A stretch of 64,000 nt of DNA from Clitoria ternatea (lineage: Eukaryota > Streptophyta > Magnoliopsida > Fabales > Fabaceae): the NCBI GenBank assembly GCA_037962975.1, contig CM075673.1, positions 24,412,001-24,476,000 of the forward strand, in the 5' to 3' direction. Positions 34,768 through 46,117 of the stretch are shown in pieces. A model generated the notes under the pieces. That model saw nothing but the letters and a program-made list of their open reading frames with translations, was not told the DNA's origin and made no database searches. A program made the position numbers and the translations under genes. The number at the start of each line of letters is the position of its first letter. The first letter of the stretch is position 1.

Positions 34768-36424
34768 CAAGGCACCACAAGGGATTTTTGGATAAGGTGC
34801 GGTAACAGTTCAGTGTAACTCATAGGGATTGGGTCAAACTGAACATGATTGCGACCATCGTTTATCCTTCTCTGATTTTGATTAGGGTTTGGTGGCCGAG
34901 TCCATTGTTGCAGTGGTTGTACTGGCATGTGATGATAATTGTGTGGTGTTATGGGTGACTGATAACGAGGTGGTTGATGGGAAGGCTGAGAATGGTTATT
35001 GGCAGTAGCAGCTACTTGAGGATATAACGTGGATTTATAGGGGTCATTCTGGGAAAGAAATGTAGGGTGGTGTGGTCTTTGAGGAAAGTTCCTTAAATCA
35101 TAGGTGACAGCATTAGCCCCACCTTCCTTTCTTTTTCCAGTTTGCACATGTTTTTTCATGGAAGGTTCCCCTGATGCAGTTTGGGCAATTTTCCCTGTCC
35201 TTACCCCACTTTCCACTCTTTCTCCAATGGTAACAATGTCAGAGAAATTTGATGATACACTCCCAATCATTCTGTCATAAAAAGGAGCTTGGAGTGTATC
35301 GATGAACATTGCCACAACCTCCTTCTCTAGCAGCGGGGGGTCCACTTGTGCAGCCACTTCTCGCCAACGCTGGGCATACTCTTTGAAAGACTCATTATCT
35401 TTCTTAGTCATATTTTGTAATTGCTTCCTGTCTGGTGCCATATCTAGGTTGTATTTGTATTGTTTCAAGAAGGCATCAGCTAGATCTCTCCAGAAGTGTA
35501 TGCGAGCACGTTCTAGATGCATGTACCAAGTCAGGGCAGCTCCTGCCAAACTATATTGGAAACAATGAATAAGCAGTTTATCATCGAGGGCATGGGAAGC
35601 CATCTTTCGACAATACATGGTCAGATGATTCCGACGACAAGACATACCCTGATATTTGTCGAATTCGGGCATTTTAAATTTGGGGGTATCACCACATCTG
35701 GAACCAGGCAAAATTCAGATGCGTCTGTTGGGCCAAAACCTCCCACACCTTCCATAACGCGAAGGCGTTCTTCGAGAATCTCCATCTTTCCCTTAGGCTC
35801 AGCATTTGCAATAACAGGATTGGTGGTTTGCACGACGACAGGACGAGGCATCATATACCCATAAGGATAATTATGCTGTGATTGGAGGTGAGGGAATTGT
35901 TGTGTTTGATATGCCAGATTTGACTGTGTCGCCCCTTGTGGGTTCGGAATAGGTGTAGTTGCCTGAAGAGTGTTTCGAAGCTCAGAGGTCTGTGGGCTCG
36001 GGACTTGATTCTGAACCTGTGGGTTTATCGGGGGTACTGCGTTCCCATCTTATGGACCTGAGATTACAGGAGGAACATAACCAGGAGGTAAACCATACAA
36101 CGGAAAGGGTATGAGGTTACCATCCTGATCAGTGAAGGTTTGAGGAGGCATGCATCCATATGGCATGCCATAAAATGGTGGTTGCATGGTGCGGGGTTCA
36201 GCAGTTTTACCCAAGTTTCCGATATCGTTAGCAGACGGAGAAGTTGGTTAACGCTCGTTGTTTGTGGATGGACCTTCCTCTATGACCCTTTTTTCTAGAA
36301 GCTTGGTCAACTCAGTTATCTGCTCCCTTAAATAGTTGACCTCATTCCTTAAGTTCTCAGTCTCGTTATCCGTTTCAGCCATGAGTCTTGTCTGAAGCCG
36401 GGTTCTATAAGGATGTCTCCCCAT
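34768..36424 (-). pseudogene. Ogre gag, N-terminal and central part
   Basis: Starts at ATG 36424 on the minus strand (MGRHPYRTRLQ), with a short coiled-coil stretch (LRNEVNYLREQITELTKLL), then a Pro/Gln-rich region and the gag core (KYKYNLDMAPDRKQLQ-like block as LKQYKYNLDMAPDRK, FKEYAQRWREVAAQVDPP, MIGSVSSNFSD). Breaks: two in-frame TAA codons in the Pro/Gln-rich part (about 36249 and 36054) and loss of one base in a C run near 35686, after which the frame changes. It is cut at 34768 by the Tekay-like element and resumes at 25370. Confidence 0.9.
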
Positions 36425-36706
36425 GATTTCTTTCTTTCTATTCTTGTTTTTTTAAATAAAAAATGTATTAGCAGAAAAAAAAGGAGAAGAAAGAGACTAA
36501 AATAAATAAATAAATAAATAAAGAAAAAAAATAAAAATGATTGAAGCGATCATGAGCCTTGGCGAGCATCCTTTTACCGTTCCTCAGAACATCTCGTTCA
36601 AAAGTACTAAGTTAAGCAATGTGGAAACTAATATGGTATCATTGTGGACGTGAAGCAATCATTTTATTACTTTAATAAAAGCAGACATTACATCCAGCAG
36701 AAATAA
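36425..36706. other. Ogre spacer between ORF1 and gag
   Basis: An A-rich stretch with (AAAT)n at about 36504-36522. No frame or motif is evident. It separates the ORF1 stop from the gag ATG. Confidence 0.6.
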
Positions 36707-38605
36707 TCAGTCTCTCCTAGCTCGGGCAATCATAGCCTTCATTTCATTAAGCCGCTTTTTACAATATTCTAGGAAAACTACAATCTCCTTGGGGGTAGTG
36801 AGGGGATTTGTCATTCCATCGGCCTTTCTCAACAGCTGTGGGATGTCTTCCAAAGTTCCGTTTGCCAGATACGCTAGCTGGTGGAAGCGGCGCATCCATG
36901 AGTGAATGATTTCATCCTGATTTGCTACTTCGGCTCTCATAGACTGTACCATCTCCTGACATCTGTTCTCTATCTCGTATGCACGCCATTTCTCATCATT
37001 TATTTCTTGTCGAGACGTTTCTGTCATATCTTTGATTTGTTGCTCCATGATAATGATTTGAGATTACAGAAAATCTTTTTCTGCCACGGCCTTCTGTTCA
37101 TTTTCTCTTGCTCTCTCCATCATCTGTTTCAATAGCTGTTTGTCTGCAAGAATAACATCTCTTTCTTCATTCTTGGCTTTTAGCTGGGAGTTAGCTGCTC
37201 GGAGGCATTGATCTATCTTCTGCCTATGAATCATTTTGGCCTTTCGCTTTCTACTAATGTCCTCATAGGCTTGTTCTTTTTCATGATTTTCCCTCTTCAA
37301 AAGAGCACAATCTTGATAGGCTTTTGTCAAGTCATCTTCTAACTTCTTGTTCTTGGCTTTCAACTCCTCTATTTCTCTGGCCCTTTCATCTTCAAAAGGG
37401 GGTCCAGTAGATGACTCATACCTCGGAGGGGGATCGAATGTCCTGAATGGCAGCTTGACGATAGAGACCCGATTTAGGATCCACTGATAGTATTCTTCTT
37501 TAATACCATGACTTCTGACACCTAACTCTTTCCCTTTCTTACAAACTTTCTGCCAGGCACCCTTTATATGCTTGAGGGTAGAAGCGTATTCCCCGTTTGT
37601 GTAGTAGAGGACAGAGGGGGTCAATGACTCTTCACTTGGTGGTCCGAGCAAAGGGTAAGCCAATTGGCGCTTGGCTATGACTGGATTATAATTAATGCAT
37701 CCGCGAGTGCCTATGAGCGGGACATTCGGATAACTTCCACAATGGTGAATGATGGTGTCAACCTTTAGCTATTGTGGATACCATCTTACCTTTTCAGCAG
37801 TGAGCCCAATAAGATGGCTGACCCATTCACGCCCGCTCTTCACAGTCAACTGGCACCACTTTAGGTCTGATATAGGGCATTCAACCTTGCCCATTTGGCT
37901 GAAGACACGTGATGTAAGCCACACATACAAAGCAGGTGAGCAACAAAGGATTCTTTTCCCCCCTTGAGTATGGCAATAGTACATGGTACAGTAAACATCT
38001 GCCAAAAGTGCAGTAATAGGATTTTCATGATGAAGTTTACGGGCCAGGAAAACATCTATAGCATCATAGTCTACATAATTCTCGATTCGAGGAAACAAGA
38101 TGATACCATAAAGGGTAAGTGCTAAGGTATCCATGAAAGTTTCCCAATCTTTATTTTCAGCCAAACTGTTCATGTGTTTTTCCAAATATGCCCTGGTAAA
38201 CCCTGGTATCTGATTCCTGCATAGTCGCGCTTCTTCTAGCTCGGTCAGACTAATCTTCAGTATTGAAGAAAGAGAGGTGACATTAGCATACTGCCCAAGT
38301 CATCTGTAAGGTACCTTCCCCTCTAATGGTAAGCCCAAAATCTGCTCGAACTCTTCCACTGATGGCGCTAACTGGAAGTCTTGAAATGTGAAACATCGAA
38401 GAGGTGGGTCGTAAAATTGGGCTAAAGCAGTGAGTGCTTCGACCTGTACTTCAACTTCCAAAAGCTTTAGGATCCTCCCATATTTCATTGAGAAAGTCAT
38501 CCTTTGGGTCAGATTCAGCTTCTTTCCCAAAACCTGCAGGCTAGCAGTGTCAATTTTCCCAACCTTGACATCCCCACATTCATCTAAATCCACATTAGTT
38601 TCCAT
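36707..38605 (-). pseudogene. Ogre ORF1 (DUF7745-like domain plus coiled coil)
   Basis: One minus-strand frame of about 632 codons with three internal stops: TGA 38300-38302, TAG 37769-37771 and TAA 37064-37066. The N-terminal half (LTQRMTFSMKYGRILKLLEV, LAQFYDPPLRCFTFQDFQL, CINYNPVIAKRQLAYPLLG) looks like the plant domain of unknown function found in Ogre ORF1 and related host proteins. The C-terminal half (about residues 400-600, EIEELKAKNKKLEDDL) is a long Lys/Glu-rich coiled coil. An ORF upstream of gag is diagnostic for Ogre; its role is not known. All three stops lie one transition from a sense codon. Confidence 0.88.
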
Positions 38606-39480
38606 TTTTGTTGGATACTCGCCAAGTTCCGATTACTTTCTGGAAGAGGAAAAAAATCAACTTATGGGCTTGTTATCATTATTTCTTAAAAATATTTCTT
38701 GTGTGAATAAATTACAGACATCTCAGATCATCCACTTTTTGGAAAACTTTACATAAAAACTTACGATCCAAAAGGCCTATAATTTAAAGCACAAAATTGA
38801 ACGGGCTTGAACTATTTGCCCTATGTCAAAGTATTGGGCTTTTTTTTAAGAAAATATTTATTGGAAAAGGAGTCTTTTAATTTAGAGAAAAAAAAAGGAA
38901 GGTAAAATACCATTGCCCCTTGTGTTCTCTATACAGGGTTTGTCTGAAGGCCTCTTATCGGTTCTAAGGTTCCTCTAATAGTGTCCTCTCACATTGGGTG
39001 GCTATTTTAAATTACTAAAGGCCACTAGAGCTTAGACTCTACCCATGATGTGGACCACAACGATAGGAAATCTACCAGGTATGGGCACCACGAGAAAGTC
39101 ACACTCTAGCTGAGGCTCTCACGATGTCAGACGGAGACGAATGTCCCAAATGACACCGCTACACAACCTCCCCTAAACTTAATGGTTTATTCAGACCCTT
39201 GGGTGTAGGGTCCCACTCAGAATGTGTACGAAAAAGTGTAAGTGTAGTGTGTGAGGGGCATACATGCAATTTACCCTTCCTTCGCAAGAAACAAACACAG
39301 AGCAAATAATAATAAAAAATCATCTACCCTAAGGTTCAATAATACAAAATATAACATCTTCTACCCTAAGGTTCAATAATAACATATATCAACAAAACAC
39401 ATGGCATAAACATAGGCAAGAAAACATGTAGGATAATTCAAATATACTTAAACAAATTAAACGGGCTTGACTCTCTAAAG
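38606..39480. other. Ogre 5' untranslated leader
   Basis: Between the PBS and the ORF1 ATG. It has a short direct repeat (CTACCCTAAGGTTCAATAAT at about 39325 and 39361) and no coding frame. Confidence 0.65.
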
Positions 39481-39498
39481 TCCCCAGTGGAGTCGCCA
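39481..39498 (-). other. Ogre primer binding site
   Basis: On the minus strand the LTR ends GGTCGCGACA, then GA, then TGGCGACTCCACTGGGGA. The TGG start and position define the PBS. From memory of the family, Ogre elements use a tRNA-Arg primer; the sequence is compatible but I have not checked it against a tRNA. Confidence 0.85.
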
Positions 39499-39500
39499 TC

Positions 39501-41609
39501 TGTCGCGACCTGGATCGCGACGGATGGCCGACCGTAAAAAGAAAATTAGGTTTCCTGAGTTCCCTCCGGAAACCGTGGAGTCGCCACTAATGTTTTTAAG
39601 GTAAAACATCAGAAAAAACCTAACGTGAAGGTACTAGTCCTAAATTAAGATTTTAAGTTCGGGAGTCTAATTACAGGTGGGAAAGGTATTAGCACCCCAC
39701 ACTGTCCATTTTAAACGGTTACCCTAAATTGTTTAAGTTTGAACAATCCTACTACTTTATAATTTAAACCTCTTAGAGATGCCTTATGGATATGTTGTTG
39801 ATTTAATGATTTTTAAAATTATAAATTTTACGATTAATAGGACGTCTCGTCCAAATTAGTCCAGTTATCATTAAAAGCGTGATGATTTTATTTTTACTAG
39901 TAAAAGGGATATATATTTTAAAATTTGGGCCCACCAGGAATAATTGTTCCCGCTCCTACGTATTCCCCAAGCGTTAGGGGAAATCAGGGTTACGTAGTTC
40001 TTTGTGTTATTTTAAAAAATTCAAAGTAGATTGACAAACGTCGAGATTTAAAATATATTAATCAACAGGATGTCTCGTCCAAATTGATTTCAAGTGGTGT
40101 ATTATTTTTTAGAAAAAAAGAAACCTTGGGTTTTATTGATTTTTTATTATATTTTTAGAAAGAACCTTAAAATTAATTTAAGAATGAAAAGCTTGGCTAG
40201 GGACCTAGATTAATAGGACGTCTCGTCCGAAGAATCTATAGAGATATTTGATTTGTTAAAAAATATTTCTTACGGTCTGAAATTAATTCTAAGACAATTA
40301 AAGACTTATTTTTATTTAAAAACTTAGGCCAATAGGACGCCTCGTCCGAATCGACCCTTAAATGTGAATATATTAATTTTCGTTACCTATTGGCATTGCT
40401 AGAATACTTTATGGTCTAGAAATTAAACATAGGTTAATGGGACGTTTTGTCTAAACCAACCCTAGCATAAAGATTTTAATTTTAGGAACATACCAATATT
40501 AATTTCATTATCTATTTTTAGGAATTGTAATGCTCTAAACTTGGTTAGTAACGAACATTAACAGGCACAATGTGATACTAATTATCAGAATATTTCTAAA
40601 GGAGAAAGAATTTCATAACTTAATTCCCTGAGAAACTAGGATTTCATACAATCACAACAAGAAAAGATAAAAGAAGAAAATACCTGAAGTTGTTAATTTT
40701 CTGCGTTTTTCTTTATTCTTATCTCCTGCATGAATATGCTTAGCTTTTTTCGTGTGCCAATTGCTACCAGTGTGAACGTGACCTTTTTCTTCTTGCGTGA
40801 AAACTAATATGAATTTGGGCTTCCTGATTTGCGTCAATATTCTCTATGTTTCTATTCTCTCAGCGTAAAGGTATTCCAATATACCTATTTCTAATGCTGC
40901 CTGCTACTCAATTACCCTCTCCTCCCTTTTTTCAACGTGTCTGTACTACCTATATATATAGTCAATTGAAGCTGTGTCTTATCTCTTCATCACCTTTTTC
41001 CTTATCCTCCCCACCAATTGCGTGAATCCCTTATATATATATATATATGTTCAATTTTTAATTATTGCCCCTTGATTTATCTCCAATACCTTTTTTAGCT
41101 TATCTAAATCTGATTCCCTTTTTTTGATTTTATAATTCAATGTTTCCTTATCTTTTACGTGAATGCAGCGTGCTAATATATTATATAAGATAACTTGATT
41201 TAACAATCTTCTTTTATAATATATATATAGTTTAAAAATTGATTTCAACTTCATAACAACCTTATTTCATTTTATTTGAAAGCTTTATCTCTTTCTGTTA
41301 AAATTTATCCCTTCTTTCTCTAATCTTCTAGAATCTTATCCCTTATGGAATTTAAATTTTTAAACCTCCTTCTTGAATTTTGAAAATTTCTAAGTTTAGG
41401 AGTTCAAAAATTTATGATCTTGATAAGGATTTAAAATTTTAAAATTCAAAATCCGGATCAATAATTTGAAATTCAAACAAGCCCACAGGTTCACTTTTTC
41501 TTAAAAATAATCCCTAAAAAATATTTTTATTTTTTATTTTTTGGTATTTTTATTATTTATTATTTTTTTGAAAATTTTAAATGGGTCTGGACAAAATTGG
41601 GTAGCAACA
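39501..41609 (-). repeat. Ogre 5' LTR
   Basis: 2109 bp; on the minus strand TGTTGCTACCC to GGTCGCGACA (TG...CA). Its outer 1.82 kb is shared with 4179-6014. It contains five copies of a near-palindrome GGACGTCTCGTCC or close variant at 39839, 40069, 40216, 40335 and 40438. Outer flank is CTATT. Confidence 0.93.
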
Positions 41610-42655
41610 CTATTATTACCCAAAACCCAGTTGTTTGAACTTCAATTAAATTGTGAAAAATTTTCTTGAGTTTTTAGGCTTGTTTTATTAATTAAGGTTG
41701 TTTGAATAAGGTAGATGTAATTATCATTAATATAATATAATTTTATACTCATATAATCCATACAAATCTTGTATAAATGATCCCACAATAGGTGAGATAA
41801 CATTAATACAAAATAATCATACATGTATATCATGCATATAAAATTAATGATTATATCATAGTTATATTGAATTATTACCATAATTTAGTTAATTTGATTT
41901 ATCTTACTCAAAAAAATTTGTTTATAATTGTACCTACGATGGGTAAGCTCACAATTATAACAAATTAGAACTTTCATACCAAACAATATAAATATATATA
42001 TATATATATTGTATGAAAACATATTAGAAAAAATTAGAATATGCTATATTTAATTTCATAATGCCCAAAAAAATAATTCCTAAACATAGAGAATTATTAT
42101 AACAAAACTTTTAAGCCTAAAATATAAGAATATAACATTAAATAAAAAATAAAAAATAAATTCTTGAACCATTAATTTCATAAGTTTAAATCATATTACA
42201 AAACCATGCTTACATTTATGTCATTCTTTCACTATGATTTACTCATGATGATCACCACCTCTCACGTACACAAGTATAAAGAGAGAGAGATGAATTTATA
42301 ACAAGGAAAGACATTATGAAATTCATAACATGTACAACTAGACCTCTCTATTAAAGTCTTGAATTATTAACTCGTTTGAAAGATTTTTAGAAAAAAATGA
42401 AGTGAGGGTTCTAAGTTCAAAGAAATGAGAACGATCAAATTCTATCACTCTATGTTATGAAATATGAAAATATTTATGATATTACCGTGGAAGAACAAGG
42501 GTTAAAACTCCTCAATTAAATAAAAAAAATCCTCAGATAAACAGATGCACAAAATGTATGTCAAAAATCATAACACCGATAAGGTATCAGTACAGGTACA
42601 TATGACATAACAACACGAGTGCATAGGTGGAAAATCATATTACGTGTCAATAAGG

Positions 42656-42950
42656 GCCCTGATACCATTTGTAGAATTTATATATTAAATTCAAAGCATA
42701 TTATAAATAACACATATCATAAGAACATAATTAATTCCATTCATTATACAATAAACAACTCAATAAAATGCATTAAACAACTCAATAAATGGTGTGCCCA
42801 ATGTGAAACGATCCATGACTCATTTTCTGAATCAATTGAGCGTTTACTACCCTCAGTCTAGTTTGCCTTAGTTTTCATTTGGTGATATTCGTCTAATGGG
42901 ATAACGTATATATAAGCAAACCAGATGAAAGCAGAAACCTTTCAATGAGC
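42656..42950 (-). mobile_element. Ty1/copia-like relic: PBS and part of an LTR
   Basis: On the minus strand a sequence ending AATTCTACA is followed by two bases and then TGGTATCAGGGC (42667-42656), a near match to the initiator tRNA-Met complement. That is the layout of an LTR end plus PBS. I cannot fix the other LTR end, and no coding remnant is adjacent. Confidence 0.4.
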
Positions 42951-43690
42951 ACTATGATAGGTTAACTCATCACTAATGTATCTTATCAACAAGCCTAATT
43001 ACGATATCTATTTGAATAGATAATTTTATTTATATTATAATTAATAATAGAATTAAGATATAATAAATTAATAATGTTTATCCACTAAATATTAATATAA
43101 TAGTATATTAATTCAAATATTGAAATTAAAAATTCTATCAGTTAACTCTTCTCTTTTCATTAACAAAGGTAATTTTAAAAGTATACAAAAAAATGATAGA
43201 CAAATTTAATGCATTTAACTATAATAATTGATTTTTAATTAATGGAAAGTTAGGTAATTGGATTTTATAATAAAATGGTAAGTTACATTGAGCTCATTTT
43301 AGGTTGGATCAATTACAATTAGGTTTTAAGTATTATACACATTATGAGATGCCCAATTCTTCCTATAAAATTATAGTATGCCCTGGCCCATTTAACTACG
43401 ACATGGTTATTATCAATTATGGATTCCATGGTGTTCATTGACAACCAAATACTTTACATATTCCCTGAAATTTACAGAGAGGAAGCTAAAATGAAATTCA
43501 AAGGCTGGGAGACAGTTTGGAAGATTTGATGAAAAAGTATTCAAAGGAAAAAAATTAGGAGGTTACTGTACATTTTTTAGATGCAAACTTAATCACTGTG
43601 GCTTCACCAATTAAGTCTGTAGATGCTTTGTTGTCTGGTTATGAAAGGGCTATGGTGTTGCAACAATCTTTTGCAAGAAACCTTAAAACT

Positions 43691-43960
43691 GAATTAGGTT
43701 TTTATTTAAAGGAATAAACCTTAATTGTTTTAGAGAAGTTTAACATATTGACTTGGTGGTTGAGTAATTCGTCAAAATATACAACCTTAGAATTAATTGC
43801 AAGAGATTTTTCAGTTCCTACTGTTGCTCCAAAGTCTTCATTTAGTACTGGTGGTCATGTTGTTACAATGTTATTCCTCACGGTAAGAGATTGTGTCCAA
43901 TTACGTTAGAAGCGATGATGTGTGTCAAAAATTAGATTGGGTCCAAGTCAAAGGTAATAA
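43691..43960 (+). pseudogene. hAT-family transposase relic (C-terminal dimerisation region)
   Basis: Translation gives an interrupted match to the hAT C-terminal signature: FNILTWWLSNSSKYTTLELI, then ARDFSVPTVAPKSSFSTGG; the usual family pattern is W..N...YP.L...A.....P.S....FS.GG. After a one-base shift the tail continues as GKRLCPITLEAMMC and KN stop. A TAA (43715-43717) precedes it. The upstream transposase core was not recognised. Confidence 0.65.
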
Positions 43961-45709
43961 AGTTTATTTATTGTACAACTATAATTAATAAAGATTTATT
44001 TAATATTATCCATTTGGAAATTCAATCTTTTTTTAAGTCTTTCTTTAACATCAAAAGCGGTGAACAAGAATATCAAATTTTCAAATACAATGTTGGTTGA
44101 TCTTGATGATGTAAATTTTAATAAATCTTTTCCATGTTCTATTTCAAATTTTTTGGAAATTATTTTGTTAAGATTTGTATTATTCTCTCTTTTATTTTGT
44201 ACGAACCAATTAACAAAATAGAGGTTGTTGGTGAGCTTAATGAAGGAGAATGATGAAGTTGTGAAATTATTGAAGACTTCTTTAAATTTAGATTAATGAG
44301 TGCTATTTTTAATTTATGGATTTATGTGTTAAGTATTTTAGTTTAATTTTACATTTACGTTATATTATGATCATTGTGTTGTTTTTATCATGTATTGAAG
44401 ATTTTATGGTTATCATATTAAGTTTAGTTCAATTTATGGACTAATATGTTGTTTTTATTTTAATTTATGACCATTATAGTGTTTTATTGCTATTATACAG
44501 GTACCTATGGATTTGAAAAACCATAAAAAAACCCGTTATATGGGTCATAGGTGGGTGCAGGCGCGAGTTTCTAATGCGGGTACGGGTGTGGGTAGTAGGG
44601 TATCTGTACCTACCCACCTCGTTTACATTCCTAATCGGATCTTTGGTATAAAGGGTACGCAAGGGATATAATTATAGTGAGATATTTTTCTAAGTTTGTC
44701 TTAGGCTTTTAGGTACCAATGAGAAATATCTGGAAACATTTTAACTTTTTTTTCTTTACTGTTATATTCTTGTGTTAGAGTGTTGTGAGAGGTGAGACTT
44801 TAGATTGAGTGTGTACTTGGGGTCATTGGGATGTTTGAGAGAGAGGTTTTATGTGATGTAAAAAATTTCACATGTTATTCTTTGATTATCGGTTTGACAA
44901 TGGCCATGATTTTTATTCGGTTTTGAAGTTTTTCACGTCAAATCTTTGTGTGGTGATTGTGCTCTTTACACATTTCATTTCTTTGTGTTTTAAGGAAATT
45001 TTCTTGAAGTAAATAGATCTAATTTCCTAACACATCTAAATAGACATAAATGCTAAAAGTGTAAACTAGCTACCTTTTCTTCATGTGAAATGACAAACAT
45101 GGAATGAGGGATGTGGATTGAAAAAATAAAGAGAAATAATGATATTAGAAATTGGGAAAAAGATGAATGGAGAAATGCCATTAAGTTCACAATGATCACC
45201 ATTCTATTTAGGTCCTAGATAAAAAATTAAAAATAACACAATATCTTAACACATGGTTAAAGGAAGAAATATTCCAACAAAATATTCTTCTAGAGTTTAA
45301 CGAGCTAAGGGCAAGTTATAGTTTCACGTGCCTAATAAGCCACCCTATACTCTAGACCTAATTTTACTTAAGTCAAAAACAAAGAGAGCAAGTGTAATTT
45401 ACCATCATAAAAAATAAAAGAAGTATATTATTATGTACTATTATAAGTAGATAATAGATATCTCATTTGTTTTTATTTAACTATCTACTCAATAGCAAAA
45501 ACATTGTTTTTATTTACTTGTTCACTTAAACTCTAAAAAAATATTAATTGTCTATTTAAAATTTTAAAAATTAATAGGCTATTGTTCTTACAATAATATC
45601 TTTATTAATATTAGAAATAAAAAGAATTTAAAGAGTAATAAAAAAGAGATAAAAATAAAATAAAATTAATTTATATAATTTAGACAAAAATACATGTTTG
45701 ATACTTTAA

Positions 45710-45747
<38 letters not shown>

Positions 45748-46024
45748 TTATTTATTTGGTTCTTTTAAGTTATTAAAGGTTTTGAGCTTTAAATTACATT
45801 ATTAAGAAAATTAACATGTGACAAACTTATCATTTGAATAAGACACCTTAAAATCAAACGTGTTAATATAAATCCCATTCATATTCATCTCTCTTCCTCT
45901 ATTATTTATTTTTTCCAGGTACTCTCATCCCTTCCATTTCTTTCTCCTCATCACCCACCACTACCCACCAGCACCCTCCGTACACTTATAATGAGTGGGT
46001 AATAAAATAATAATAATAATACTT

Positions 46025-46031
46025 TATAAAA
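46025..46031 (+). promoter_or_regulatory. MCM8 TATA box
   Basis: TATAAAA in the context CTTTATAAAAAG, 87 bp before the proposed start codon. It argues that the ATG at 45995, in the same frame but upstream of the TATA, is not used. Confidence 0.55.
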
Positions 46032-46050
46032 AGTTATTATTTTCCCTGAG

Positions 46051-46059
46051 TTTCCCGCC
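46051..46059 (+). promoter_or_regulatory. E2F-type site in the MCM8 promoter
   Basis: TTTCCCGCC matches the E2F consensus TTTSSCGC. It lies 20 bp after the TATA box and about 60 bp before the start codon. S-phase genes, including plant MCM genes, commonly carry such sites, so G1/S control of this gene is a fair inference. Confidence 0.65.
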
Positions 46060-46117
46060 AAAAGAAGGTGTGTGGAAGAAGCCACTGCGACCACGAAGGA
46101 CTTGGATCGGAAACAGG

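Larger units (their letters stand above)
4179..41609 (-). mobile_element. Ogre-type Ty3/gypsy retrotransposon (Tat lineage), nested and 3'-truncated in this window
   Basis: Reading leftward on the minus strand the order is LTR (39501-41609), PBS, ORF1, gag-pro, intron, RT, RNase H, archaeal-type RNase H, integrase, repetitive 3' UTR, PPT, LTR (4179-6014). An extra ORF1 ahead of gag, an intron between pro and RT, and very large size are the known hallmarks of Ogre elements in legumes. Two complete elements are inserted inside (10222-22023 and 25371-34767) and a third sits in the left LTR. Removing the two inner insertions leaves about 16 kb here. Right-hand outer flank is CTATT (41610-41614); the matching duplication should lie outside the window. 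Confidence 0.93.
41610..45994. other. AT-rich intergenic DNA left of MCM8
   Basis: No intact gene. Contents I can name are a copia PBS/LTR relic near 42656, a hAT transposase relic at 43691-43960, a G-rich stretch of GGGTA-like words at about 44560-44610, and a long (AT)n microsatellite at 45716-45741. The remainder is AT-rich with only short chance frames. Confidence 0.7.

Noticed and set aside
45995..46117. ATG at 45995 as the MCM8 start
   Set aside because: It lies upstream of the TATA box and E2F site and adds an Ile/Lys/Leu stretch unlike MCM N-termini.
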